Shown here in pieces: positions 1 to 8,139 of a stretch of DNA of 64,000 bases. Position 1 is the stretch's first letter, and every line of letters begins with the position of its first letter. This DNA comes from CAYWTS01 sp964461265. Lineage in GTDB: Bacteria > Bacteroidota > Ignavibacteria > Tepidaquicellales > OLB5. The notes below the pieces were generated by a model. It did no database searches, was not told where the DNA came from, and saw only the letters and a list, made by a program, of their open reading frames with translations. The stretch lies in contig CAYWTS010000004.1 of assembly GCA_964461265.1 (NCBI GenBank), positions 1 to 64,000 on the forward strand, in the 5' to 3' direction. A program made the translations under genes and the position numbers.

Positions 1-174
1 CAAATGCTGCTTGGTGTCAGGGAGTGGTTAAGAGATAAGATATTAAATGACGGACACAGAATCAGGGTTTACATTCCTTTCGGTTCACACTGGTATAATT
101 ATTCAATCCGCCGTTTTAAAGAAAACCCGCAAATGGCGGGCTATGTGTTTAAGAGTATTTTGGGGAGAAATTGA
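1..174 (+). CDS. Proline dehydrogenase, C-terminal end (partial)
   Basis: The reading frame is open from the first base and stops with TGA at 172-174, giving the last 57 residues of a protein whose start lies outside the window. The tail reads RVYIPFGSHWYNYSIRRF, which matches the conserved C-terminal signature of FAD-dependent proline dehydrogenase (VPYG..WYPYFMRRLAERP-like). In that family the paired arginines contact the proline carboxylate. The enzyme oxidises proline to pyrroline-5-carboxylate and passes electrons to quinone. A stand-alone PRODH is more likely than PutA, because PutA would continue into an aldehyde dehydrogenase domain and this frame ends just after the motif. Confidence is moderate because only the tail is visible. 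Confidence 0.72.
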   Translation, partial: QMLLGVREWLRDKILNDGHRIRVYIPFGSHWYNYSIRRFKENPQMAGYVFKSILGRN

Positions 175-231
175 AAAACAAAACATGATACTGCGTATTG
201 GGACCAGGTTACAGTAAAAAAAATTTTAAAA

Positions 232-687
232 TTAATTCTCCTGCGGAATTTTTATTGTGATAATTCCCTTATCCGATTCGAAAATTGTTTCATACACTTT
301 CAGGTCGCCTTTTGCAGGACCTTGTGTAACTTTACCTGTTATAGTGTATTCAGAACCATGGCACGGGCAAACAAATTTCTCACCTTCCTTCTCAACCGTA
401 CAGCCTTTATGTCTGCATATCAGGTTAACCGCTGTAAACTGAGTCTGAGATGTTCTTATCAGCATAGTTTCGTCGTTTACTAAAACCGAGCCGCCAACCG
501 TATTCAAAGATGAATTCCTATCTTCGCTGAGCCTGATAACAATATCATCACCGCTTTTTTTGTAAGACGCATATTTTGAACTTGCTATCAGCTTTGAGAT
601 GTTTACTGAAGATAGTGCAGCACTGCCTATTACTACACCTGCAGCCGAGCGTTTTATGAAATCTCTTCTGGATATTTTATCTGTCAT
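232..687 (-). CDS. Tat-exported Rieske 2Fe-2S protein
   Basis: A 151-residue Rieske iron-sulfur protein. The N-terminus carries a twin-arginine export signal (SRRDFIKR, then a hydrophobic stretch to about residue 28), so it should be exported folded with its cluster. Both cluster ligand boxes are present: CRHKGC near residue 89 and CPCHGS near residue 107, supplying two Cys and two His. Size and layout resemble the small Rieske subunits of bc1/alternative complexes or arsenite-oxidase-type small subunits. No cytochrome b gene is adjacent in the window, so its electron-transfer partner is unknown. It is convergent with the proline dehydrogenase remnant. Confidence 0.88.
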   Translation of the reverse strand: MTDKISRRDFIKRSAAGVVIGSAALSSVNISKLIASSKYASYKKSGDDIVIRLSEDRNSSLNTVGGSVLVNDETMLIRTSQTQFTAVNLICRHKGCTVEKEGEKFVCPCHGSEYTITGKVTQGPAKGDLKVYETIFESDKGIITIKIPQEN

Positions 688-790
688 TTTTTACCTCTTT
701 TTAGCTTATTACCAAGCTTCGCTTGGGCTATGGTTGATTAGCAAATTACTTTAAGAATTATATAAAATCAATTGCAATTGGGTTAGGTTT

Positions 791-822
791 ATTCGTGCCA
801 CGGCTTAAAGTCGTGGCATGAG
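791..822. repeat. Short palindromic repeat (REP-like, GTGCCACGGCTT type)
   Basis: An imperfect palindrome, ATTCGTGCCACGGCTT with arm AGTCGTGGCATGAGT and almost no loop. Related palindromes lie at 39788-39822, 42737-42819 and 52850-52887, all intergenic or at a gene edge. They look like one dispersed REP-type family. A role in mRNA ends is possible but not shown. Confidence 0.55.
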
Positions 823-843
823 TTTATCAAGTGAACATATCTT

Positions 844-851
844 TAACTTTG
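844..851 (+). promoter_or_regulatory. Bacteroidota-type -7 element TAACTTTG upstream of lolA
   Basis: TAACTTTG matches the TAnnTTTG -7 consensus of Bacteroidota sigma factors and lies about 50 bp before the lolA start. No clear TTG is present at the expected -33 position, so confidence is limited. Confidence 0.4.
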
Positions 852-900
852 ATTATCTTGGCACAATTAAATACATAATTCAGTTACTTTTTTGAACATC

Positions 901-1536
901 ATGAAAATACTATTAAGTTTCATAATCCTTATTTTTTTAGCGTTTTCGGCAGAAATCAAAGCACAGGACGATATTACTGCACAGGATATTATCCAAAAAG
1001 TACAGGATACTTACAGGGATATTCAGGATGCTAAAGCATCGTTTTCTCAAACAATTAAGTATTCTAAAGGCAAGTCGCAGTCGTCATCAGGTACTCTTTA
1101 TATTAAGAAAGAGAATAAATACAGAATTGAAACGGGTGCACAGATTATAGTTACAGACGGCTCAACATCGTGGTCATATAATGCTAACAAAAAACAGGTG
1201 ATAATTGATTACTATAAGGAAAGCTCAAATACATTTTCACCCAATAAATACCTGTTCCAGTATCCCGAAAATTTCTATACAGACCTTGAAGGTTCGGATA
1301 AGCTTTCCGGGAAAGATGTTTATATCTTAAAGCTCAGGCCGCGGGAAGGAGGTTATGTAAATTCTGCAAAATTATGGGTGGATAAAACCGAATGGGTTAT
1401 TAGAAAAATTACTATCGTAACCGACGAGTCTACTTCAACATATACGTTAAGGAACATTCAGCTTAATGCAGGAATAAGCAATTCAAAATTTACTTTCACA
1501 CCACCAGAAGGTACCGAAGTTATCGACATGAGATAA
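901..1536 (+). CDS. lolA: Outer-membrane lipoprotein carrier protein LolA
   Basis: A 211-residue periplasmic protein that in the LolA family ferries lipoproteins from the LolCDE exporter to the outer membrane. ATG at 901 is chosen over the upstream in-frame TTG at 892 because it gives a clean signal peptide (MKILLSFIILIFLAFSAEIKAQ is the likely cleaved region). The mature part has typical LolA features: an early helix with AKASFSQTIKYSKGK, a strand with GTLYIKKENKYRIE, then VTDGSTSWSYNANKKQVII and a C-terminal FTFTPPEGTEVIDMR. No LolB is nearby, which is usual for this phylum. It is followed 9 bp later by the flippase-like gene, so they may be co-transcribed. Confidence 0.85.
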   Translation: MKILLSFIILIFLAFSAEIKAQDDITAQDIIQKVQDTYRDIQDAKASFSQTIKYSKGKSQSSSGTLYIKKENKYRIETGAQIIVTDGSTSWSYNANKKQVIIDYYKESSNTFSPNKYLFQYPENFYTDLEGSDKLSGKDVYILKLRPREGGYVNSAKLWVDKTEWVIRKITIVTDESTSTYTLRNIQLNAGISNSKFTFTPPEGTEVIDMR

Positions 1537-1545
1537 TTTTTTCTT

Positions 1546-2583
1546 ATGAATTCAAAAACCGGTAAAAGACTTAATATAATTATCAGCACAATCCTTCTTT
1601 TTGTGTTCCTGTACCTTGCTTTTCGGAATGTGAATTTTGGAGAACTTGCTGAGATACTAAAAACCACGAATTATCTCTATGTGGTGATTGGTATCGGCAT
1701 TGGTGTTGTAGGCGGAACAATTGTGCGTTCCCTGCGCTGGGGTGTACTTCTTGAGCCGATAAAAAACAGGATACCGTTTTCAAGCCTGTTCTCTTCAACA
1801 ATAGTAGGATACATGGTTAATAACGTTGTTCCGAGAAGCGGTGAGTTTATCAGGCCATTTCTTCTTGGTAAAAATGAGGGACTATCAAAAACATCGGCCT
1901 TTGCTACAATAATTCTAGAGCGTGTTCTTGATACAGTTTCGTTCTTGCTTATGTTTCCTTTATGTTTAATTTATTTTAAGTCAAGAATTAATAATGCTTT
2001 TCCTGATATCGGCTCCGCAGTAATTATACTGGCGGCTGTATGTTTTTTGATATTGTTCTGGGTGTTTTTTATGATGTTCAAAACCGAAACAAGCCTGAAG
2101 ATTATTCAGTTCTTTACAAAATTTTTACCTAAGAAGGCACACGACAGGATAGAAAACCTTTTCGGAAAGCTGGTATTGGGATTTGTTGCTTTCAGAAAAC
2201 CGCAGCTTTTAATTAAAATAGCTTTTTATTCAGCGTTGCTTTGGCTTGTTTATTTAATGAGCACCTTAATACCATTCTTTTCATTTGGTATATTTACAAA
2301 CCTTTCAATGCCGGTATCCGAATTCCTTTGGAACGCTAATTTATTGCTTGTTTTGATTAATGTTTCGATGTTTATACCGTCACCGGCAAACACGGGACCA
2401 TATCATTATGTCTGCAGGGTTACTTTAGTAACTATTTTTTCAATTCCGCAGGCAACGGCTTTAAGCTACGCTACCGCAACCCACCTGATGAGTTTTTTGT
2501 TATATTCCCTGGTTGGCATAATATTTTTTCTAAAATATCATTATAAAATTTCCGAACTGAAAGAAGGAACTATAAATACATGA
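1546..2583 (+). CDS. Flippase-like polytopic membrane protein (LPG synthase TM / UPF0104 family)
   Basis: A 345-residue integral membrane protein with about eight hydrophobic segments. It belongs to the family covering the transmembrane part of lysylphosphatidylglycerol synthase and AglD-like proteins. Family hallmarks visible are an early RSLRWGVLL stretch near residue 62, NNVVPRSGEFIRPFLLG near residues 87-103, and a later PSPANTGPYHY segment. It lacks the C-terminal aminoacyl-transfer domain of MprF, so it is predicted to move or present a lipid rather than aminoacylate it. The substrate is unknown. Its last codon overlaps the DUF362 start (ATGA), pointing to translational coupling. Confidence 0.75.
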   Translation: MNSKTGKRLNIIISTILLFVFLYLAFRNVNFGELAEILKTTNYLYVVIGIGIGVVGGTIVRSLRWGVLLEPIKNRIPFSSLFSSTIVGYMVNNVVPRSGEFIRPFLLGKNEGLSKTSAFATIILERVLDTVSFLLMFPLCLIYFKSRINNAFPDIGSAVIILAAVCFLILFWVFFMMFKTETSLKIIQFFTKFLPKKAHDRIENLFGKLVLGFVAFRKPQLLIKIAFYSALLWLVYLMSTLIPFFSFGIFTNLSMPVSEFLWNANLLLVLINVSMFIPSPANTGPYHYVCRVTLVTIFSIPQATALSYATATHLMSFLLYSLVGIIFFLKYHYKISELKEGTINT

Positions 2584-3668
2584 GCAAATCTAAAGTAGCT
2601 GTTTTAAAAACAACGCCCGAAACCGTATTAAACGATTATGTTCTGCTGATGGAGAAGGCAGATTTTAAAAATTCACTTGATCCTGCATCAGTAACTATTC
2701 TTAAAGATAATATTTCATGGCATTTTCCTTTCCCTGGTGCAAATACTACACCCTGGCAGATGGAGGGGACTATAATGGGCCTCAGAAAACACGGTTATCA
2801 AAATATAGTTTGCGTACAGAATAAAACAGTAGTTACAAACGCCTTCAAAGGCGAAGACCTTAATAAGTATGTACCTGTTTTTAAGAAATATGATATAGGT
2901 GTTCTTTTCAATTTCAAGGAACAGGATATGAAATGGATTAAATATGAGCCAAAAGCAAAAATGAATGCGCTTCATAAAGTATATCCCGAAGGCATCACAA
3001 TACCCGATTATTTCTTCGGCAAAAACATTGTTCATCTGCCAACTGTTAAGTGTCACATTTACACAACAACAACGGGTGCAATGAAAAATGCGTTCGGCGG
3101 CCTGCTGAACACAAAACGACATTATACACATTCGTGGATACATAAAACACTTGTTGACCTGCTCGCCATTCAGAAGGAAATCCACAGCGGAATATTTGCG
3201 ATAATGGATGGAACAACTGCAGGCAATGGCCCGGGGCCGAGAACAATGTTCCCTGAAATAAAAGACGTGATACTTGCCAGTTCAGACCAGGTTGCAATTG
3301 ATGCAGTTGCGGCAAAAATGATGGGTTTTGACCCGTTATCTATAGAATACATAAATCTTGCACATACGCAAGGGCTTGGAACAGGCGATGTAAAAGAAAT
3401 TGAAATTGTGGGACATGATATTTCTAACGAAAACTGGGGATTCCATGTTGGCGATAACGGTGCAAGTATGATAGGTGACCTGATGTGGTTTGGTCCTTTA
3501 AGGGGTTTGCAAAAATTATTCTTTCATACCCCTCTGGTTTATTTGTTTATAGCAGGTTCTGAAGTGTATCACGATTATTACCGCTGGCCGTTCAAAGATA
3601 AGAAGGTTTTTAATAAATGGAAAAAAGAAACCCAGTGGGGAAAACTGTTTGAGAATTATGAGTGCTGA
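2580..3668 (+). CDS. DUF362 domain protein
   Basis: A 362-residue protein recognised as DUF362 by the N-terminal layout (VTILKDNISWHFPFPGANT), the central HLPTVKCHIYTTTTGAMKN followed by GGLLNTKRHYTH, and IMDGTTAGNGPGPRT. The family is of uncertain function. Many members carry ferredoxin-type Cys clusters, but none is seen here, and only scattered cysteines are present. The start overlaps the stop of the flippase-like gene by four bases, so the two products are probably made together. A joint role in envelope lipid or redox chemistry would be a guess. Confidence 0.75.
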   Translation: MSKSKVAVLKTTPETVLNDYVLLMEKADFKNSLDPASVTILKDNISWHFPFPGANTTPWQMEGTIMGLRKHGYQNIVCVQNKTVVTNAFKGEDLNKYVPVFKKYDIGVLFNFKEQDMKWIKYEPKAKMNALHKVYPEGITIPDYFFGKNIVHLPTVKCHIYTTTTGAMKNAFGGLLNTKRHYTHSWIHKTLVDLLAIQKEIHSGIFAIMDGTTAGNGPGPRTMFPEIKDVILASSDQVAIDAVAAKMMGFDPLSIEYINLAHTQGLGTGDVKEIEIVGHDISNENWGFHVGDNGASMIGDLMWFGPLRGLQKLFFHTPLVYLFIAGSEVYHDYYRWPFKDKKVFNKWKKETQWGKLFENYEC

Positions 3669-3714
3669 ATGCTGAATTATGAATTAAGTACGCAAAATAC
3701 ATCATTAAATATAT

Positions 3715-4060
3715 ATGGATGAACCAAAATATAATAATAGAGAAGACTTATAATTTCTTAAAAGAAATAATAAAACTGGTTAGGTAATTTCCAAGAAGTA
3801 CTAAGCATATATTATATCGAAGCAAATAATCCGATGTTGAACATCGATTGGTGCATACGTTGAGTAACCAATAGCGGGCTTTACATAAAGCGATTTTACG
3901 TACAGGATGAACACAGCACTTAAAGAATGCCGTGAAACTATTTACTGGCTAAGGTTAATCAAAGATACTAATATTACGAATCCATAAGATGTAAACAAAT
4001 TGATAATTAAATGAGCTGAAATTAGAAAAATTTTGACATCGATAGTTAAGACAACTCAGG
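3715..4060 (+). pseudogene. Decayed four-helix-bundle protein gene (S23 / 23S rRNA IVP family)
   Basis: This 473-bp interval has no intact gene but contains frameshifted pieces that line up with the four-helix-bundle S23 family, in the right order. TYNFLKEIIKLVR occurs near 3748, then FPRSTK, then YIEANN at 3813-3830, MNTALKECRETIYWLRLIKD from 3907, and AEIRKILTSIVKTTQ ending at about 4058. At least three frameshifts or stops separate them. The intact family is about 115-125 residues, which fits the span. Short AT-rich repeats of the type GAATTATGAATTA flank it on both sides in opposite orientation (about 3670-3686 and 4109-4135). Identification is by eye from characteristic motifs. Confidence 0.72.
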
Positions 4061-4141
4061 ATAATATTTCCAAGACCTCTTAATTTTAATATTTGTATTT
4101 GGACTTCAACATTCATAATTCATAATTCAACATTCTTTAGT

Positions 4142-5443
4142 ATGAAAATAGGAATAATAGGAACCGGTTACGTAGGGCTTGTTACCGGTGTTTGCTTTGC
4201 AGAAAACGGCAACGAGGTAATTTGTATGGATGTAAATGAAAAGAAGATAGAACAACTTAAAACCGGTGACCCTGTGATATATGAACCGCAGCTTGAGGAA
4301 CTTCTCAAAAAAAATCTTGAAGAGAACAGGATTTCATTTACAACAAGCCTTAAAGAAACAGTTCAAACGAGCGATATCATTTTCCTTTGCCTGCCAACCC
4401 CGCCAAATGAGGACGGCTCGGTCGATTTAAGCCATGTTCTTGATGTTTCAAACAAACTTGCAGGATTTATTAATGGTTATAAAATCATTGTCAGCAAAAG
4501 CACGGTTCCGGTAGGAACATGTGCTGCCATAAAGAAGATTATATCCGGAAAAACCAAATTCAAGTTTGATGTAATATCCAATCCCGAATTTTTAAAGGAA
4601 GGTGCAGCTGTTGCCGATTTTATGTCACCCGATAGGGTTATTGTCGGCACACGGAGTAAAAAAGCAGCAAAAATAATGCTTGACCTTTACAGCAGCTTTA
4701 TGCGTGTTTCCGAAAGATTTATACTGATGGATGAGAAATCTTCGGAGCTAACCAAATATACAGCTAATGCCATGCTGGCACTCAGAATATCGTATATGAA
4801 TGAAGTTGCAAATCTTTGTGAAAAAACCGGAGCCAACATACATATGGTCCGAAAGGGCATTGGAAGCGATTCAAGGATAGGAAGCAGTTTCCTTTTCCCG
4901 GGTGTTGGTTACGGAGGGAGTTGTTTCCCTAAAGATGTAAAAGGTTTACTTAATACCTCTGCTGAGTTCGGTTACAATTTCCAGACCTTAAAAGCGATAG
5001 ATGAGGTGAATAAACGTCAGAAATTGATTTTGGTCGAAAAAATTAAGAAGCATTTTAAAGGCAAACTTGCAGGTAAAGTAATTACGATTTGGGGATTATC
5101 ATACAAACCCCGAACTGACGACATTCGTGAGGCTCCGTCTTTGACAATTATTGAAGAGCTGCTGAGACTGGGAGTGAAAATAAATGCTTATGACCCTGCT
5201 GCGATGGGAAATTTCAGGAAATTTTACCCCTTCTTACATGTGAAATTATTCAAGAATAATTATAATGCGTTAAAAAATTCCGATGCTCTAGTACTGGTTA
5301 CCGAATGGAACGAATTCCGCAAGCTTGATTACGGAAAGATGAAAAAGCTCATGCGTTCGAAAGCCATATTTGACGGCAGGAATATATATGACCCGGCAGA
5401 AGCCAGGGAAAACGGATTTAAATATTATGGGATTGGAAGGTAA
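4142..5443 (+). CDS. ugd: UDP-glucose 6-dehydrogenase
   Basis: A 433-residue enzyme oxidising UDP-glucose to UDP-glucuronate with two NAD+, feeding capsule, LPS or exopolysaccharide synthesis. The N-terminal Rossmann motif is GTGYVGLVTG (residues 6-15). STVPVGT, NPEFLKEGAAVADF and DRVIVG follow, and the catalytic cysteine sits in GVGYGGSCFPKD (Cys261). The C-terminal domain has SYKPRTDDIREAPS. Length is normal for the bacterial family. It starts after the decayed S23-like gene, and its 3' end overlaps the TPR gene by 17 bp. Confidence 0.93.
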   Translation: MKIGIIGTGYVGLVTGVCFAENGNEVICMDVNEKKIEQLKTGDPVIYEPQLEELLKKNLEENRISFTTSLKETVQTSDIIFLCLPTPPNEDGSVDLSHVLDVSNKLAGFINGYKIIVSKSTVPVGTCAAIKKIISGKTKFKFDVISNPEFLKEGAAVADFMSPDRVIVGTRSKKAAKIMLDLYSSFMRVSERFILMDEKSSELTKYTANAMLALRISYMNEVANLCEKTGANIHMVRKGIGSDSRIGSSFLFPGVGYGGSCFPKDVKGLLNTSAEFGYNFQTLKAIDEVNKRQKLILVEKIKKHFKGKLAGKVITIWGLSYKPRTDDIREAPSLTIIEELLRLGVKINAYDPAAMGNFRKFYPFLHVKLFKNNYNALKNSDALVLVTEWNEFRKLDYGKMKKLMRSKAIFDGRNIYDPAEARENGFKYYGIGR

Positions 5444-6617
5444 ATACAACTGCTTCCTTATTGAACAAGGGGTATCTGCCCCCTGTTCCAAGATTATTAT
5501 TTTATTAATAATTTTATTTTCTCATACTATTATTTCCGCTCAGTCACGTGATGAGAAGATTTTACAAGGCATCGATTACGTTTATCATCTTAAGTTCGAT
5601 TCGGCAGGCATCATATTTCAGTCACTCGTTGATGCTGACCGTAAAGACCCGACTGGCTATTTTTTCCAGGCTATGACGGAGTGGTGGAAGATTTACCTGA
5701 ATAAAGATGATGAAACTAATGACGATAATTACCTGAGTAAAGTTGATAATTGTATTGATATTTGTGATGAAAGACTAGACAAAAATGAATATGATGACTG
5801 GGCACTGTTCTTAAAAGGAGGAGTTATAGGTTACAGGGGATTTTTAAACAGCATAAGGGAAAAGTGGCTTAAAGCCGTTGATGACGGACGTGAAGGGCTT
5901 TCACTTATTCAAAGAGGTTATGAAATAAACCCCTCAAATAAAGATGCGTTGCTCGGTATAGGTTTGTATAATTATGCAGCGGAGTATGTTACCGAACGTT
6001 ATCCGTTTTTAAAACCATTGCTTCTTTTTTTTCCAAAAGGGAACAAGGAACTTGGCTTATCCCAGCTTAAAGAGTGTGTTACTAACGGTAAATTCTCAAG
6101 AACCGAAGCTAAGGTTGTTCTCTGCTTTATTAACCTGAGCTATGAGAAAAATTATTTTGAATCGTTAAATTATGCTTCTGAACTGAACAAATCATATCCA
6201 GAAAATCCGGTGTTTGAAAGATTCTTAGGACGTAGTTACGTGGGTTTGGGAAGATGGGGTGAGAGTTCAGTGCTGTGGTCGGCAATGCTCGCTAAAATCG
6301 ACAGCAGTAAAACCGGTTACAGCAATAAATATATCAGACGTGAATGCACTTATTATCTTGGCTTAACCAGAATGAAAACAAATGAACTTGATGAAGCACT
6401 GAACAGATACCAGGAATCATTAAGGTTATGCAAGGAGCTTGATACAGACGGCGAAACGGCTTATCAGGTTTTTTCGGCACTTGCTATAGGTATGATATAT
6501 GATTTAAAAGGTAACCATCCGGAAGCAATAAAGTATTACGATATGGTTCTGGATATGAAGAATATTGAATCGTCACATGATTCTGCTAAGCAGTTTAAAG
6601 AAAATCCCTACAGGTAA
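5427..6617 (+). CDS. Exported tetratricopeptide-repeat protein
   Basis: About 396 residues when started at the ATG at 5427. The frame is open further upstream, to 5370, but that would overlap ugd by 74 bp. The N-terminus has a hydrophobic segment (KIIILLIILFSHTIISAQS) that looks like a signal peptide with an unusually long leading region. The rest is helical with TPR-like units, clearest at the C-terminal end (DEALNRYQESLRLCKEL and EAIKYYDMVLDMK). It is probably a periplasmic or outer-membrane-associated scaffold. No specific function is recognised. It may be co-transcribed with ugd, but its role in sugar metabolism is unproven. Confidence 0.68.
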   Translation: MGLEGKYNCFLIEQGVSAPCSKIIILLIILFSHTIISAQSRDEKILQGIDYVYHLKFDSAGIIFQSLVDADRKDPTGYFFQAMTEWWKIYLNKDDETNDDNYLSKVDNCIDICDERLDKNEYDDWALFLKGGVIGYRGFLNSIREKWLKAVDDGREGLSLIQRGYEINPSNKDALLGIGLYNYAAEYVTERYPFLKPLLLFFPKGNKELGLSQLKECVTNGKFSRTEAKVVLCFINLSYEKNYFESLNYASELNKSYPENPVFERFLGRSYVGLGRWGESSVLWSAMLAKIDSSKTGYSNKYIRRECTYYLGLTRMKTNELDEALNRYQESLRLCKELDTDGETAYQVFSALAIGMIYDLKGNHPEAIKYYDMVLDMKNIESSHDSAKQFKENPYR

Positions 6618-6660
6618 CTGAGGTTAAATATAATAATCAAAATTACAGCCGAAAGAATTG

Positions 6661-6687
6661 TGGGTCTCCAATGGGAGCGAAATGTAT
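6661..6687. repeat. REP-like palindrome of the TTTCGC(C/T)CC...GG(A/G)GC family
   Basis: Read on the minus strand this is CATTTCGCTCCCATTGGAGA, an imperfect palindrome. The same ATTTCGC-headed design recurs at 38229, 38278 and (reverse) 38387. It lies between the convergent TPR and PorV/PorQ genes. Confidence 0.45.
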
Positions 6688-6813
6688 GTAGGATAAATTA
6701 AAATTCAGCAGTTTAGTTCTATCGGAGCGTCATAACTTTGTAGTTTAGCAACCCCTTACGTGGCAGATTTCCGATAAAGTTTATCCCGCAAGACTGGACG
6801 GGAAAAGGATTAT

Positions 6814-7764
6814 TTACTCAAACACATATCCCAGGTTAAACCTGTATGTACCGCCAACTTTACCAAATGAATTGAAAGCAAAATCGAATAAGTATTTATT
6901 CTGAATTTTTATTCCTATACCGCCCGAGAACCCGGCTATTCCCAGAGAAGTGCCAAGCTTCAAATCCTGCCGTTTCTGGTTGCTGTAGCCAATACGTGCC
7001 TGTATGTTCTCACTGAAAGTAAACTCACCGCCAATTGCAAAAGATTTAAGATGACCGATAAGTTTTTCCTGCTTTTGATTAATGTTGCTGAGTGAGAAGC
7101 TTATTTTCAGTGGCAGGTGTTCAAGCTTCTTGGAAAAGCCTATACGTAAATCAAGAGGTAATTTTTCATAGGTATTTATATATGGATCGAGCTGCCCGCC
7201 TATATTGTTCAAGGTAAGAGCTATATTTAGATTCTGCCCGGGGATAATGTACATCAATCCAAAATCAGCAGCAAGGGCATTTGAATTATATTCAGCAATG
7301 TTCGAGTGAATGTATTTAAAGGTGATTCCCCAGTTAATTATATCGTATATATAATTTGAGTAACCAATAGAGAGCATTATATCGCTTGCATTAAAAGTAC
7401 CGCTTGTTATGCCGTCTTCGTCAGTATAGTCGAAAGAGCCGTAATTAAAATATTTTGCACCCAGACCAAACCAGCCAAGCTCCTTAAATTTCATCTGGTA
7501 AGAAGCAGTTCCGAAATTAATATCAAGCAGGTATTTACCGAATCCTGCCGAAACCATTTTTTTATCGCTTGTGCTCAATCCTGCCGGATTATAAAAAATA
7601 ATATTCGGGTCTTCGGTATATGTTTCAAATGCACCGGCAAGTGCCGATGAGCGTGCACCTACATCAACTTTTAAGAAATCGAATGCCGGGTATTCCTGCG
7701 CCTTCAGATACGGTGATGACACAAATAATATTATTACAAATACCTTTTTGATTAATTTAAACAT
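6814..7764 (-). CDS. PorV/PorQ-family outer-membrane barrel protein
   Basis: A 316-residue protein with a signal peptide ending near LKAQ (residue 22). It then has the family signature FDFLKVDVGARSSALAGA and DPNIIFYNPAGLS. The remainder alternates hydrophobic and polar residues with many glycines and aromatics, ending in the aromatic YVFE expected of an outer-membrane beta-barrel. PorV and PorQ are components of the type IX secretion system. PorV shuttles substrates from the translocon to the attachment complex. This family has many paralogues in Ignavibacteria and Bacteroidota, so the exact role is uncertain. The T9SS substrate at 19190-21784 makes a working system plausible. Confidence 0.75.
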   Translation of the reverse strand: MFKLIKKVFVIILFVSSPYLKAQEYPAFDFLKVDVGARSSALAGAFETYTEDPNIIFYNPAGLSTSDKKMVSAGFGKYLLDINFGTASYQMKFKELGWFGLGAKYFNYGSFDYTDEDGITSGTFNASDIMLSIGYSNYIYDIINWGITFKYIHSNIAEYNSNALAADFGLMYIIPGQNLNIALTLNNIGGQLDPYINTYEKLPLDLRIGFSKKLEHLPLKISFSLSNINQKQEKLIGHLKSFAIGGEFTFSENIQARIGYSNQKRQDLKLGTSLGIAGFSGGIGIKIQNKYLFDFAFNSFGKVGGTYRFNLGYVFE

Positions 7765-7840
7765 AACTTATAAAATTTAATTATCAGAATTAGAAAAAGC
7801 GGTATATTGCTGGCTCGATAGATTTGTATAGTTTGGCTGT

Positions 7841-8134
7841 TTATCTTATCTCAAAATTATCGTATTTATTTTTAAAATCAAGCCATTCCACCTTAACATT
7901 ATTCACGCGTGAATACCCGTTGCCGATTTTTGCCCTTTTTATGAGTTCTTCGATAAATTCACGCTTGCCTTCAGCCATTATTTCCACATTTCCATTAAAT
8001 AAATTCTCGGCATACCCCTTTATATCAAGCTCTCTCGCACAACGTGCAATAAAGTACCTGTAACCCACGCCCTGAACAGAACCTGAAACGGTAATTAAAG
8101 CAGATGTGTTTTCGCTGAAAGTTTTTTCTGGCAT
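7841..8134 (-). CDS. acyP: Acylphosphatase
   Basis: A 97-residue enzyme hydrolysing carboxyl-phosphate bonds such as acetyl-phosphate. The diagnostic VQGVGYRYF motif carries the phosphate-binding arginine. The catalytic asparagine is in GYAENLFNGNVEI. ATG at 8134 is chosen because the longer open frame, to 8218, would run back into the upstream UbiA gene with no family similarity. From 8134 it begins 5 bp after the UbiA stop and fits normal acylphosphatase length. It is the last gene of the apparent minus-strand operon starting at 12289. Confidence 0.9.
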   Translation of the reverse strand: MPEKTFSENTSALITVSGSVQGVGYRYFIARCARELDIKGYAENLFNGNVEIMAEGKREFIEELIKRAKIGNGYSRVNNVKVEWLDFKNKYDNFEIR

Positions 8135-8139
8135 GTCGT

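Noticed and set aside
2715..3185. Open frame of 156 codons on the minus strand inside the DUF362 gene
   Set aside because: It lies fully antisense to a gene with clear family motifs and has no recognisable domain, so it is a chance frame.
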